Assembly: GCA_036940085.1 (NCBI GenBank)
Contig: JALLBK010000278.1
Span: 1 to 64,000 of the forward strand
DNA length: 64,000 nucleotides
Reading direction: 5' to 3'
DNA from: Discostella pseudostelligera
Taxonomy: Eukaryota; Bacillariophyta; Thalassiosirophyceae; Thalassiosirales; Thalassiosiraceae
The translations under genes and the position numbers were made by a program. Shown one piece after another: positions 22,648 through 36,133 of this stretch (the stretch's first letter is position 1; every line of letters begins with the position of its first letter). The notes under the pieces were generated by a model. That model was not told the DNA's origin. It did no database searches and worked only from the letters and a program-made list of their open reading frames with translations.

Positions 22648-23514
22648 GATGATGAAAATCAATTGTGAGATGCTTGCATTCAATGGAGGCTCAGCAATAC
22701 ATTAAGCTCGATCGACTACTGCCGCTGAACCGTCTACTGCTGCTGCTGATTGTGGATGTTGGTTACTCTCGTTGCGATGAATGTTCGATGCAAGTAGTGT
22801 TGTTGTCAGTACTCCTCAGCTCACGCCTACTACCTAATGTCCAAAATGGCCACGGTCATGGTCGTCGACGTCTCTACGATCGCGGGTTGATGAAGATGGT
22901 TAATTTGGATTTTGAGATTTTTGGCCAACAACCTGCTTCATTCGGAAGAAAATCACCCTTGTCTTCTCGATTTCACCAATCCACCTGCGACATTTCGGTT
23001 ACATTCATGTAGGAATTGATATTAGCCATCGATCTTGTTTGAACATTCTCACACATGACATTTTGAATTCATTTGACTTCATTTGAATTCATTTGAATTT
23101 GGGTCTTTCTCGGACAAATTTGAAAAATACAACCGTCGAATTTCAAATGGGAGTTCCCGCCATATCTTCGACCTCCAGTCGAGTCGTCTTCATCTTTCGC
23201 GCCAAATCCTTTCGATATCTAATTAATTATGATTCCTATGTACCCCTTACATTTTTATTTTAAACTTTTAAATAGAATGACTTTCGCCTTGTGTAGCCAC
23301 GTGGGACTTTGTACGTAAAAAAGTGCTGTTCCTTGTTCCTTCCTCAATGGCTGCCTTCTCCCGCCAAAACAATCACCAACAGCCGCCTCACGTCACAAAA
23401 AGCATGAAACCATGGCGGCCGTCGCCGTCCGACATCCAATCCATTGACCCAACCACACCATACGATAGCATCAGACAATATTACTATTGAGAGCATTCAC
23501 TGCTATTATTTTTC
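22648..23514. promoter_or_regulatory. divergent promoter between the surface protein and the Rod-like gene
   Basis: This is an 867-bp shared upstream region. It holds a short CATTTGAATT tandem (about 23063-23100), GTTCCCGCCATATC (about 23152), TTCGCGCCAAA (about 23197), a GCCACGTGGGA G-box (about 23295) and CTCCCGCCAAAA (about 23356). The last two lie within about 220 bp of the plus-strand start. No gene is supported. Confidence 0.45.
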
Positions 23515-26500
23515 ATGATGTTGTCGAAATCATCGGCCGGTGGTGGTGCTGGTGGCGCCTCGCTTCGTCAACTGCCTCTCCCCGCCAGCTCAACTCCTAA
23601 CGGTAACAGCCGCCGTCGCCGCCGCCACGATCATCATCATCGCACTCATAGCAATAATAGTCGAGGTCATACCAACCAGAGTCAGCAGGAAAATGGTGAT
23701 GGTGATGAAAATGATATTGCCGACGATAATTACGAAAATTATGATTGGAATGATGAAGATGCTGACCACTTTGAATTCCATGACGATGACGACCATGACC
23801 ATGATGATGAAGATGACGTTCGCGGCTGGGATCATTCCATACTAAACAATTCACAGGATGACCTCCCTTCTCATTCCAACGATAATGCACCGTCGTCATC
23901 ACCATCAGCAGGGAGAGGAGGAGAAGAAAGAGCATCGGTGCAGGGCAGATCATGCTTGTCGTATCATGCCGTGGCTTGTGGCAATGTCGTCCTGGGCAGA
24001 AGCAACAGCAGCAACAAAAATGACTGCAACACCGACTACTCGTTAAGTGAACATGACGAAATGATGCAGGAAGATAGCAGTGGTCCCAATTACGATGACA
24101 TCACTTCCAACAGCAGCTGCATCAACAACTGGTGGCAAACATCCATCGATTCACACATTCACACACTTGCTACCAACACTACTGGATCAGTCATTGCCGT
24201 GGCCAGTGCAAATGAAGTTAGTCTATTAAAGGGGTTTGATGGGAGTGTCCTGGCAACGCGGCAGATTTGTTCCTCATCGTCGACAACCACATCATCACAT
24301 GGATATAGTAGTAGGAGGAGTCGGGCACCAAGTTTTCCACCGCCCCAATTGCTCTTCCTATCGAGGTATAATGATTCATCAACAGTAACATCTTCGTCTA
24401 CCGGTGATGAGATTCCCAATGAATGCAATGCTGGCACTACTAGTGCGGAAGATGAGAAAGACGATGCAATGGATGCATTGGTGGTACTCTGTCCCACGGA
24501 CACTCTTTCCAATCCTCCTCCAACTTCTCGACAACAGCAGCAATCACCATCACCACCATTATCCAACAATGTCATTCTAATCAACAACATTTCCGGAACA
24601 CTATTGAACTCCTCCGACATTCAACAAGTTACCACGGGAGCAAAATTGATGAATATTTGTGCATTGAAATTATTGGATCATTGTATGTGTGGTACTTTGA
24701 GAGGAGAAGGAGTGGATGCTGGTGGTGGAGCGGGGGGTAGTGGCAGTGGAGGGAGTGTTGTCATCTCGGGAATACAGGGAGCATTTGTCCAACCTGATAC
24801 TATTCGCTTCTTTGTGGAACATCGCACTACTACTATTTTTGATCCAGAGAGGAGTGGTAGTATCAAACCCAACAGAACCATGTCTGTGGTGGATTACAAT
24901 ACCATCGAGAAGAAATCTCGTCTTGTCCTACAGGATTTGGGAAATCAGTATTTGATGAAAGAGGGATATATGAATGCTTCAACGACAACTTCCTTTGAGG
25001 AGATGGAGGGGATGGGAATGGATACGTATCGTCCGATTTTGTCGGGGAACTTTCTTTTGGTGGTCATGACAGCTTCTACCTCTGCTCCTGTCAATTCAAC
25101 TGCAGCTTCGACGGCTTCGCCACCACCACCAATATCGGCATCTACATCTACATTGCTTTGGATCAACATCCTTGATCTATCCATAGCTGCCAAATTTACC
25201 CTTCCATCCAATGTTGTCTTTCCACTGCTGTCATGCACGCCCCTTCGTAGTTGTGATTCAACGACATGCGTGGCAGCAGCGTTGGCGTATCAGAGAAGAT
25301 CAAATTCCAGGGATGACGGTTCCAGTAACGACTCCGCTGTCAAGGCTGAAATTGCGGTGGTTCAGGCGCTATTAATACCGAAGAAAGATGACGACGAAAA
25401 AGTCAGTACCGCTACCACCACTTCGAATGATATTTTGCCGGATGCCATGATGCTGTTTACATTGGATGTGGAAACTCCAAACAATGCCAACTGTAGCAGC
25501 GTCAATTTGTGTTCCGTTCCATCGTCCATCGTCGGGAGGAGGAGCAGTAACCGCAGCAATCAAGATGACGAGGCGGGGGTCTATGTCTTTCGTTACCTGT
25601 GCAAATCCAAGAGCGGCGAAGGAAATGCAATTACAAAATTATGGGAATTCATTCCCAACAAGCACTCACAACTGGGTTTACTGCATACTCTTCTTGTACG
25701 TCATGACTTTGACCGTGCACGATCAATCCTAGAACAATTGGGAGATTGTAATGAAAGTTTAAGCGGTAGTCGGATATCCACACCAATCACCATGTCGTTC
25801 ATCTCTCTGATGCAATTGCAATACATCCTTTCAAACCCACTATCGAATGAGGAGAATGTTCTAGAGGCTAGAGAATGTCTGAAACGTATTTCCAAGAGCG
25901 TCATCTTGTCTGGTGGGGGTGCAATGGAGGTGAAGTGCATGTGTGACGCTGCCAAGTTTGTACTGTCATGGCCGAAGAATCAAGTGCGATGTGTCGGCGT
26001 TGTTGAAGATGAAAGTGGGAATGGTCATGTTACGATGGTATATATCAGGGACGTTTGCATGGCACTGTCGACAATGTCATCGGCAATAAGCAGTGTCGTG
26101 AATGTCGTTGGTCCATCGAAATCAGCATTGCTTGAAGATCATCGAAAAAAATTGGATGAACGAGCCAATACACTAAAGACCTTGCTGAGTATTGTCCCAT
26201 CGTTGGATACGACGAAAGTTACGGTGGTTGATCCATTCCTTGCAGTGGAAACGACAGTTGGATTACTACATGCACTAGTGTCACATGGTTCTTTCAAGCT
26301 GGTGAAGCGTCTTCAACATTCAGAAATTGGCAAAATTGCGTTATCACAACATCCCGATATCATCGCCACATCAGCATTGCGCATTCCGAAGAATGTCAAT
26401 CCGCGATCGTTCATTCCTTGGTTGTGTGACGATGTATTGCCCGGTCTTTCAACCGGTCATCCGTTGCTTGGCCAAATACGCTCTTTAATTTGTAGATTTG

Positions 26501-29500
26501 CGGATTATTATGATGAAGAGAATGTGGCTGATGGCCTCGATTCGAGTATTGTTCTATTGTCGGTAAGTAACTTTCTAAGCCAATGCCATGTGAAATTCAC
26601 TCGCAAAACTGACGTCGTTTGATCCGATAACTCCTAAGGCTGTAAGTGAGGCAACGGCCCGGCTTACAACGGCAATGAACAATGGCTTCTCCTACCCTAT
26701 GCATTTCGCACTCGAGGCCGACGACGTGAACGAGAATTCCACTCTCTGCAATAACACGACATCAACATATACATCATTTGATTCCAAAATCTCGGTGCGA
26801 TCTAGCCGTCCATTTCGTCCCACGATACTCAACATCGGCATGATTAGCGGAGCAAAGACGAAGGGAGGTAGGATGATGTCTGCCCAGAGAGTTAGCCATG
26901 GTAATAGTAACACTACGTCCCTTGACTTTTCATTTCTTAACAAGTCATCATCGTCCGTGATGATAGACCCCGACGAGGACGACGATGAGAGCGTAGAATA
27001 TGATTGTGTTGAGTACAAACTGAGTGAGGCAATGCGGTTGAAGATTTCACGAGACCTTGGCATGACAAGGGAGGTGTTAACACTGGCCACTTATTCGAGT
27101 CATGGGGAACAGTTCATTGTGAAGGAGCTGGTGAAGGTGGCATCAGATCGATCTTTGGGAGAGTTCCGCGACCTGGACGCATCCGTGGTTGAGAAAATTC
27201 GTTCATTTGCTGTAGATGTCGATGCTGATTTTGACGAGGCCATTCACCAATATTTCTGCGATAGCAACCGTGACAACATTCCATTCGCATTACAACGGAC
27301 CCAAATCTTATCCCATGCCACCTCGCCATCAGTAAAGTGCACTATTGTCCTGAAGATGCTTCGTATCGCACTAGCGAGTGTGCAACGTCCTCCGGACCTG
27401 ACTTCCCTTGCTAAGGATGCCATTGCGATGGCCGTGGATGAGAATGTAAAAAGTGAGCTTCAGGAAGCGTCTAGGCTACTGACAATCGATGCGCTAGTAC
27501 GAGGTTATTGCGGAAATGGCGCCCAAGAGTTTTTCCGTGTGGTGAGTTTGGTTAGACTCGGTTACATTTTGCTGCTAAGACTCTGCCACGAAAAGTTATT
27601 TTCAACCCCGTGCTCATACAATTCTTCCGCTCTTGCCCAACAATCCGCATCGCTTGAAGTCTGACCCATCCCATGGCCTTAAACTTGTTTATCACGTGTG
27701 CCGCCACATTGATTCGCCCACAATTTTGACTGATGTAATGACTCTCTGTGATGCGTTCATGCACGTTTCCAAATTGGATGCATGCGTGTCTCTTATGCAG
27801 CAGACAATGGTTGCAGACGGAGAACCATCTAGCCGTGTAGGACAGTGTGCTTCATTCATGAGAGAGCTTTTCCTCATCGACGAATTTCTAGCACAACGGG
27901 TCGGAGACCGAATGACAGGATTCTGCGCGGTGATCCTGGAAGATTGTAGGAAAATGATACTGCAACAGACTTTCCTGGCAGAGTCCAAGCATCGAGCTAA
28001 AGTGGCATGCTTGGCTGCGTGCGGAATTCTCTCTATTATGCAAAATAACTCCGGAAAGCATCATGTAATGAACATGACAGAAACAACAATCCCGCAGATG
28101 TTGAATGAGTTCCAAACGATTTCAAGATTACAGTCAGGCTGTGATCTATTCCTCACTATCGAGGAGCTGAGGAATCCTTCGTGCTGCGTTATGGTTGTGT
28201 CCCACCTGCTTCAACCATGTGTGGATTTACTACTTTCACGTAAGATTCTGTTAGAAACAGAAGATGACTCCCTTCGCAACGAGCTTAGGCCGCTCGTGGC
28301 TAATGCAAAACAGTGGTGCGCCATTCTGTGTGATACTTCGTCTAAGATATCTCATGTGTGGTCATGTGCTATCGGAGATACTGCATCCAAAGTGGCCAAG
28401 ATATCGACTAATCACGCCAGCCTTTTGCTGTTGGAAGTTTCGGGTCTACTCGACGAGCTGGATGGGCATTCATCGTTCCACACAATTACATCCGTCGCGT
28501 TAACACTTTGCGCTCGTGCATTTTCAGAAGCGAGTCACCTCTTGAGACCATCATCTCTAAATTCTCAAGACGAATCAGACATGGTGGCTTCGTTGATTGC
28601 TATGAGGGTTATGGCTCAAGCATCGTTGGTTCTCCGTGAGCATATCCTCCGACGCAGCCCTTCATGTATGCTTTCATCTTCTCTCTCTTTGGGCAACTTG
28701 TCTGAACTAGTTTGTGATATTACGATTCGATCGGACTTCGGCATTGGCGAACGGCTCGAAAAGTATAGCAATATGCTAAAGGATGTGAGTCGAAAACTCC
28801 ACGAACAGAACTACACTCCTCACAAGACGACATCCAAAATGCACGCCGACAAAAGATTACCAACAGCTCCTAACCTCCATCCATCGTGGTATATGGTAGA
28901 TGGACTGCTATTACAACCGCTCGAAGCTTTGTTCATAGGCATTTCTTGCTGTAAAGCAATGCTGGGTATGGAATCAGCAAGTTCATGTGTCGATCTGGTT
29001 GAGCGGAATCAATTCGCAGAAAAGTCTCAAATCATTCAAATGCTCGAGTCCAGAGGCGCCCACGCCACGTCACAGCGGGTGCTGATGCTCACAACGGCAA
29101 CAATCCTATCAACGGCAGTATCCGGTTCTCGGCTCGCTTCATCACCTAGTACAGACGCTACGCTTGGAAATATTGCGAATACTGTGAAAAACAATAAGAG
29201 TGTCCTTGCAGTTCGTAGCCTTGGAGGGAATGAATCGGGCCTCACTTCCGGTTCGATCGATGCTGAGATGGCGGTAGCATTTTTGCTGCAACTACCGAAA
29301 GAAACAGCCTTTAAGGTATGCTCGTTGTGATGAATATTTATCCATGGTGTCTTCTCCAGATTGCTCATCGTGCATGATTGTTTTTCTTCTAGATCTATCA
29401 GGCATCTTTGCCATCAGCCATCGGCAAACGAGATTTTCCTCGCATTCTCACATTAGCAAGCATCGGTACACATTGTGGTGTCGGCACTTTTTCATCCGGA

Positions 29501-32500
29501 GAAAGCTTTCCGTGGAGTAAACAACAGCGATTCATCGAACAATGTGATGCTCTTCAATGTAATGCAATGTGGTGGAGTATTCTCTCCACCCATCGGGTTC
29601 CTTTCGACCCAAGTGTGTTTTCAAAATGCGCTGATTCCCAATCATCAGTGGAACATGCTATGAAAGGATATTGCGAGAAGTTGGTTTCGAATGCTGTGTC
29701 AAAAAAATTGAGCCCTCGTTCTACGTTGATTCTTGCATCGAGATTTGCGGAAGATTATTCATTGAACAAGCATATTCCTCCATCAGCTCTGATAGAATAT
29801 CTACTCTCGTCATTCGATGATGATTCTAAGGTGGAAGACAGTCATTTTGCTTTAGACATTCGTCATGACTTGAAGCAGACCGAAACTGCCGTCAGAGAAA
29901 GCTTGGCCCTACTACCAATCCTGAACAGAAATTTAGTTCTTCGGAAGTGCATCGTCAGACTCGAGAAAGATCATCGAAGTGCCAAAGATTACGATCGTAT
30001 CGCAATGGTGCTCCAACTTTATCGTGAGTGCCTTAGCAACCTGCGTAGCGTCATGAAGAAGAGCGACGCACGAGCGAAAGCACACGAAGAGGAGACTGGA
30101 CGGATCGAACGACGACAAGATGCTCTCGTAATCATATCTTCGATCTTTGATAAGCATGAATATGAACAGAGACCAGAATTTACCAAACTGTTTCGACCAC
30201 TTCCTCGCGACCCATCAAATCCGAGCAAAGATAAACAAAAGTTCAGCGTCCTTGGTGCCGAGGGAGGTGATCTTTTCTTCGATCCACTTGCTCCTCTTGA
30301 CAGAGTTCTTGAAAGTGATAGTGGATCCAACTCAGTTGTAGCTGCGCTTGCTCCTCTGTGTAGCTTACTCCAGCTCCCGACCGGTTATTTGCATGCAAGA
30401 TCATTAGTCGTGCACTTCCGTAAACTGAAGGCGTCCGGGGATACATTGCCTCCTTTCAACTCGGCAGTTCTGCCAGTGACGAAACGACTTCAGTTTGCAA
30501 GGGACAGGGCCGATTTAGCTTGGTGGTGTTCCCTTCAGTATGACGCAGGATCTGTTGAGAAACTCCAATGTCTCGACATGGCACATGCGAATGCAACAGA
30601 CGCATCGGAGGAGGCCGAGCGTTCAAAGGACCCGGAGGAGGAAAATACTGCATTGGAGCGAGTAAAACGTATCGATGCCGCGAGGGCAGGACTGTCAGAC
30701 AAAATTCTAGTTGACGAGGTGTTGAAGCGCCACCAATCGACTACCAAGATTGTCAAGGTATTTTACATGTCAATCATCGACAAAGTCCAAAAGCGAGCTC
30801 ATTCAGAAGAGAATTACTGCCCTGAAAATTTAGTTCAGGCTCTTCTTGTCGAAGGCTCAATGACAGCTGCGGCAGCGTCTCTCAATGATGCCGATGGATT
30901 CGCTACACATCACTTCCGTGAGCTAGCTCTGCTAGTCCATGACGCATGCAAGTCCCTATCGAACCGCTATTCACATGTCAATATTGGACGATTTGCTCGG
31001 TTACTTACCCGACACTGGCTTGTTCATGGTGACGACTCAGATGTCGGCGCAGTTTCTAACCTTCGTGATGCATGTGAGAGCCCGGAAAAGAGCGAACGCC
31101 CATCCAGTGAGGATACCAAACACGATGATGAGAAAGAGAATACTTCTGAGTTTGTTATGGATATCGGTATCATCAGTTCTGGCAATCAAACGTGGTCCAA
31201 CGATTCAAAATCAGACGCAAACAACCGAGATACCACATCAACCAACGAGCCATCGGCACTCTCACCATCGTCACTACGAGAATCGTCTGGCCATCTTTGC
31301 TCAAGAGTGGCCCTTCGCATTGCGTTTTTGATCTGCTTTGCCGAAGATTACCATCGCCGCACCACCGAATCGTCACCAGAGAAGAGTGACGAAGAAAATG
31401 AGAATGCTAATATCTTACCCGGGGACAAGACAAAGCAAAAGTCAAGGAGTAAGTTACAGGCACCAACATCTCGTCAAAGGACAAGCATCTTCGAGGGCGA
31501 TCTTGCCTTGCAGCATGCACGAGAACTGTTGGGCATTTTCTTTGCAAGGCAAGGAAGCACTGTCGCATCAAAGTGTGGATTTCTCTTCGATCAGAGCTGT
31601 GTTCATGATGAAAGTTTGTTGCAGAGCGTTGTTGAGCTCGAAAATGAATCAAATGAAGAAGAATATCGCGCAAAGAGTAAGGCCCTTTCCTTCGCCATGC
31701 GTCATCGCGCTTTACGAGTTGCGACGTACTTGTGTCCCCATGAAGTGTTAGCAAGAGTAATTGCCGAAGACACTTATTGCAATGATAATGGTGTTGGCGA
31801 TGATGACAATCTTCTGGATAGATGCGCCTTTGGATCCTACGTGGCAATGGAAATCGAAGCGATGGGTCTTCCGTTGCCACATTCTGATTTGGTGCAATTG
31901 AGTGCCATGCATTTCCCATCGTATGCACGTACGATATGGCGAAATCATGGAGCTGTCAGCAGCAGCTCCTCGTCTCGTGCATTATGTGGACGACTCCATG
32001 TGTTGTTGTTAGAGCTGTGTGTCAATCACGGTGGTAAAGCTATTGACTGGGAATTATTCCTGTTGATATTCAGTGAGCTGGAACGGCTAGAACTGCCACG
32101 GTCACTATTGCTTGCTTGTGAATGTGCTATTCAATCAAGTGCCGCGGCATTGGCAGCCTCGCATAAGCGGAAGGATGTCCTGACATGTGTGGAAAGTGCC
32201 ATTGGAAAGATAATGGAACTGATTGTACGTGAAGTGGACATGAATCTCGGTGCAGGAATTGAATTCGATGCACCCGAGTGCAATTCTACTCTTTATAGAC
32301 TCGTGTCAGTCATTAATATGGAAGATCTGAAACCAGATCGAATCTACATCGTTCAAGGCTTATGCAGTCTTTCCACCCGGTGTGCAGGCCAAGGTCAAAA
32401 GGGTATTGGCGACTTATTCCAAAAAGCAGCTACTCGAATTGTTCAACACTTGACTGATCCCGAAATTTATGGCAATGCTTCGTCAATCATCGCTTCGTCC

Positions 32501-32617
32501 GCCATCGAGGAGGATAGAACTGCGCAGTGTAAATCCATGAGAAATTGGAATGGAAGCCATCAACACCATTCGATTTGCAGTGAAGCAATTCGTCAATTTG
32601 AGAGTTCGTTTGACTGA
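23515..32617 (+). CDS. KNTC1: Rod/KNTC1-like kinetochore protein (RZZ complex)
   Basis: Rod, with Zw10 and Zwilch, forms the RZZ complex that recruits Mad1-Mad2 and dynein to unattached kinetochores. Four exons (23515-26562, 26639-27541, 27660-29315, 29393-32617) all join in phase 0, giving 2943 residues against about 2200 for animal Rod. The first ~170 residues are low complexity (His/Asp-rich). A beta-propeller-like region follows, then LLHTLLVRHDFDRARSILEQ, which resembles the helical start after the Rod propeller. The rest is an alpha-solenoid. The best match is near the C-terminus: FAMRHRALRVATYLCP, then FPSYARTIWRNHG and LLLELCVNHGGKAIDWELFL, in the order seen in the Rod C-terminal domain. 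NBAS, a relative with similar architecture, is the main alternative. Confidence 0.7.
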
Positions 32618-33133
32618 GTAATGAATAATATTATCGATAACATCTACATAATTACAAGATGTAAAAAATAGCACTCCTATGTAATGATGAACGATCTGAT
32701 CGTTAATTCAATGGTAGTAGATCTACCGACAGACGACAGATCATCGGCTACAACATTCAGCAAAGTCGCAAGGGATACTTACTACCTTCAGGACAATATT
32801 ACGAATTCCGACGAGCCTTCCAAAATTATCATGCATTCCCTACAATTTGTAGAACGAAACAACCAAGTGCAGTGCTAAACTAAATGACTTTCTTATTACG
32901 CTTGAGACTCAATATATGAATCTAATCTTCACTGACGAAGAGAGTAGTAGTAGTAGAGAGAGAGGCCATCTCGCCACCATTGCATTCCAAAATCACACAG
33001 CAAGTCGGTGGATTTTTTCCCCCAAGCCACCACCACCCCAAACCCCGAAAATCGATCTCAAGATTGGATAGGTCGTAATCACGCACATTCACTACCCAAC
33101 CACCCTCCTCTCATCACCTTGAATAATATATAT
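32618..33133. other. intergenic region between convergent genes
   Basis: This is a spacer of about 515 bp between the 3' ends of the Rod-like gene (+) and histone H2A (-). It is AT-rich, with a short GTAGTAGTAGAGAGAGAG run near 32945. No conserved histone 3' stem-loop was seen downstream of the H2A stop, and no gene is supported. Confidence 0.4.
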
Positions 33134-33746
33134 TTAATAATCCTGGCTCTTACTTGGAATATTCTTCGATCCCGTGGCACTCTTCTTTGGAAGCAATACC
33201 GCATGAATATTCGGCAAGACACCTCCACTGGCAATGGTAACACCCCCGAGCAACTTGTTCAATTCTTCATCATTCTTCACCGCCAATGTAATGTGACGAG
33301 GGACAATCCGTGCCTTCTTGTTATCACGGGCGGCATTTCCGGCCAATTCAAGAATTTCGGCAGTCAAGTATTCGAGTACTGCGGCTAGGTAGACCGGGGC
33401 ACCGGCGCCCATGCGGGTGGCATACTTGCCCTGACGGAGGAAGCGCCCGATACGACCGACGGGGAATTGCAGCCCGGCTTTGGAGGAGGCACTGGTGGCC
33501 TTCTTTTCACCGCGTCCTCCTTTTCCTTTTCCTGAATGTGTGTTGTTGAAGTGGTTGAGTAGGCAGCAGCAGTAGTAGTAGTAGGCACATGATGATACAT
33601 CATCGATCGAGATCGAGAGAGAATTAGAGGAGAGAGAGAGAGTTGTGAGATACAGCCGACATGACAATACGAATGCAATAGGTCTACTATTATCCTTTCT
33701 CCCCTACCCATCCGTCATGGCCGCCGGCGTATTACTTACCTGACAT
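33134..33746 (-). CDS. H2A.X: histone H2A, H2A.X-type with SQDY tail
   Basis: This is a core histone of the nucleosome. Two exons give 134 residues: a 7-bp first exon (33740-33746, ATGTCAG) and 33134-33531, separated by a GTAAGT...CAG intron. The N-terminus reads [13 protein letters not shown]. The fold is canonical ([19 protein letters not shown], then [37 protein letters not shown] and [15 protein letters not shown]). It ends SKSQDY, which fits the SQ[E/D]-aromatic/hydrophobic motif phosphorylated by ATM/ATR-type kinases in H2A.X. The intron and the lack of an obvious 3' stem-loop fit a polyadenylated variant gene, though H2A.X can also be the main H2A in unicellular species. Confidence 0.95.
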
Positions 33747-34237
33747 GGTTGATGGTGGTGGTCTTCAATTGCAACAAATGTAAGATTATGAAGTGGCGGA
33801 TGCGGATGAGGCGGGATGTGAATGTTAGATTTGTTGTTCTTGGAGTTGTTGGTGCTGTGTTAGTGTCGGGGAGAAGAATCCTACATGCGTGGGAATAGTA
33901 TGAAATAATATCCGCGCGCCAAAAAAATGGGGCACAAAATAAAATGTCGTCGTTTCACCTGCACAATGTTGCATGCCTCTCATCGTCTCTCGCCTCCTCG
34001 ACCATGATGGCCGCCGAACAAAGGAGGAGAATGCGCAGTGTCGTATGTGGTACTATGAGCAGAGAGACCTCTAGTACTTCCTACCAATCGTACTTGTTAC
34101 AATATTATGTTCTACCGTTCCAATTAAACCAAATAACAACATCAACAACTTCAATTTCACATCAGTGCGTGGGCAAAAATAATGATGATTGATGATGAGG
34201 TGTGGGCACTACTACTTGATGACTGCAAAATCGGTTT
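33747..34237. promoter_or_regulatory. H2A upstream region
   Basis: About 490 bp lie between the H2A start and the 3' end of the next minus-strand gene. It contains GCGCGCCAAAAAAA at about 33914, an E2F-like site. A short plus-strand open frame (33944-34192) has no protein features. Confidence 0.35.
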
Positions 34238-36133
34238 TTACATGATCATGACGCCAACAACTCCGGCAGCCATGGCCATGAGCGCATGGGCCACGAATGC
34301 AAAGGATGCAGGACTAGCCACCGGTTCCGCAGCAGGTGCATCCGCGGGTGCATCGGCAGGAGCCTCGCCAGTGGCGGTGGTAGCATCGGTAGAAGTCTCT
34401 GATGAACCGCAGGGTTCCGCACCCTCGTAATAGGCCTCCGCGGTGGTATTGTAGAATCCACCAACATCTGCACAGGAGATTCCAAGCTCATCGTACACAC
34501 TCTCGAACGCGGCCTTGACGGCGGCATAATCCATTGATTCGGCATTGAAGTTCAAGTTGTCATAAATGGTAGAGGCGGCATCGGCATCAATGGCATGAAT
34601 TCGAGGCAAAATAGCCGCGGCGAAGGTGGCACCCTCGGCCCTCTCCTTCTCACCGGCCTCGGGGAAGTAGGCAATCTCAAACGCATACGACATGGCACCC
34701 TGAATCAACGGGATGTACATCTTGGGGGTGATCTGATCGAGGATGGCACGTGCTTCATCACAATTTCCCTCGGCAAGTTCCGCCTTACCCTGGTTGAACA
34801 AGGCGAGCAAGTCGGTATTGAGCTTGGCCTCGCCCTCGAGGCTATCTCCATTCTCACCACAGGTCTTGTACTCGGCACAGCGCTTATCAATGAGTCGGTG
34901 GATCAAAATACCATCGATACCGCTTCCATCGGTACCCTCGCGCGATCCAGCGAAGAAGCAAACACCCTCATCCCACTCATGGATGGACATCGGGACATCT
35001 CCGGCAGCACACATGTCCATACCATCCTCGAATTCATAAATGACATACATGAAAATATTCATGAATGCAATAGCCTTACGAATGGTCTCTTCTTTACCAA
35101 CGAAGCCCAAATCGGTGAAGTCATTGTTGCCATTGGTGAAAGTGGTAGCGGTGTTATTGAATGCAGCCTGGGTGTACTGATCGGCATAATCATGGGTGCC
35201 ATAGTAATCGTAGAAATACTTGAAATCCTTGTACGGGCAGCCGGGGCAGCCCTCGAGCATGAGGGTGTCGGCATTTTTGGACCAATCGACGCTATTATTT
35301 TGATGTCATGTCATGGAAAGCAAGAAGGAGAGAGAGGAGGAATAGTGTGAGCACACGTCATGGAAAATAAGAAATGGCCAATGAATTCAATGAAATGCAC
35401 CAAGAACTTACAGTACACGAGCATTGTTATTGTCCGTGGTGGGATCATAGGTGTAGGCATACTCGACACCACCAATCGTCAACGATCCATCAGCAGCCAA
35501 ACATCCATCCAAGATTGGTTCGGGCAATCCACCCACCTTGCACATGACATTGTCGGCCTGAACATCGGGAACGGTGTACAATACCCAAATGGTATCGGTA
35601 CCGGCCGGGTAATCGGCATATGCCTTTCCAGTAACCTCGGCACCAGCATCATCGACACCGGTAATGGCCTCATCTTTGGCAATATCGGCAGTGGTGGCAG
35701 AGGAGAGTTTGACTTCGGCATAGGATTTGGAGTGTCCACCCTCCTGGTAGACCCTGCGTGCGGCCTCAACACCCTCGTCGGAGTAGAAGGCGAGTTGTTC
35801 TTGGATGACGAATTGATCGAGGTCGATGGCACAGTGATCGGTGACCTGGAGTATTAGTAGTAGTTGAAACAAGTCAGAGTGTGTGTGTGTGTAGACAGAG
35901 AGAGAGTGAGCAAACAGCATCGATATCTACTACACCATAATGGAAAGGCGCATCGAATATCACACACATGAACAATACAATCATCGTACCTGAGTGCCAG
36001 GAGTGTATCCGGCAATCATCTCATACTCCCCCTCTCCATATCCGTACGTTCCATCAAGTTGACGACGAGAGAAGAGACGACCAGCCTCGGTGGAGGTGAC
36101 AAGAGTAGCGATGGCGGCGATGGTGAGCTTCAT
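34238..36133 (-). CDS. FEA1-domain protein (low-iron-inducible / phytotransferrin-like), secreted and probably membrane-anchored
   Basis: FEA1 proteins of green algae and the related diatom ISIP2a/phytotransferrin act at the cell surface in high-affinity iron uptake. Three exons (35990-36133, 35412-35845, 34238-35291) join in phase to 543 residues. A signal peptide (MKLTIAAIATLVTSTEA) begins the mature chain at GRLFSRRQL. The FEA-like region includes DHCAIDLDQFVIQEQ, DYYGTHDYADQYTQAAFNNT, FMNIFMYVIYEFEDGMDMC, WDEGVCFFAGSREGTDGSG and RCAEYKTCGENG, with several paired Cys. The end is an Ala/Pro/Asp linker and a hydrophobic tail (FVAHALMAMAAGVVGVMIM) without charged residues after it, as in a GPI signal or terminal TM anchor. 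Substrate is inferred from the family. The chosen ATG is the one directly opening the signal peptide. Confidence 0.75.

Noticed and set aside
35879..35892. (GT) microsatellite
   Set aside because: Only about seven units inside an intron of the FEA1-like gene; unremarkable.
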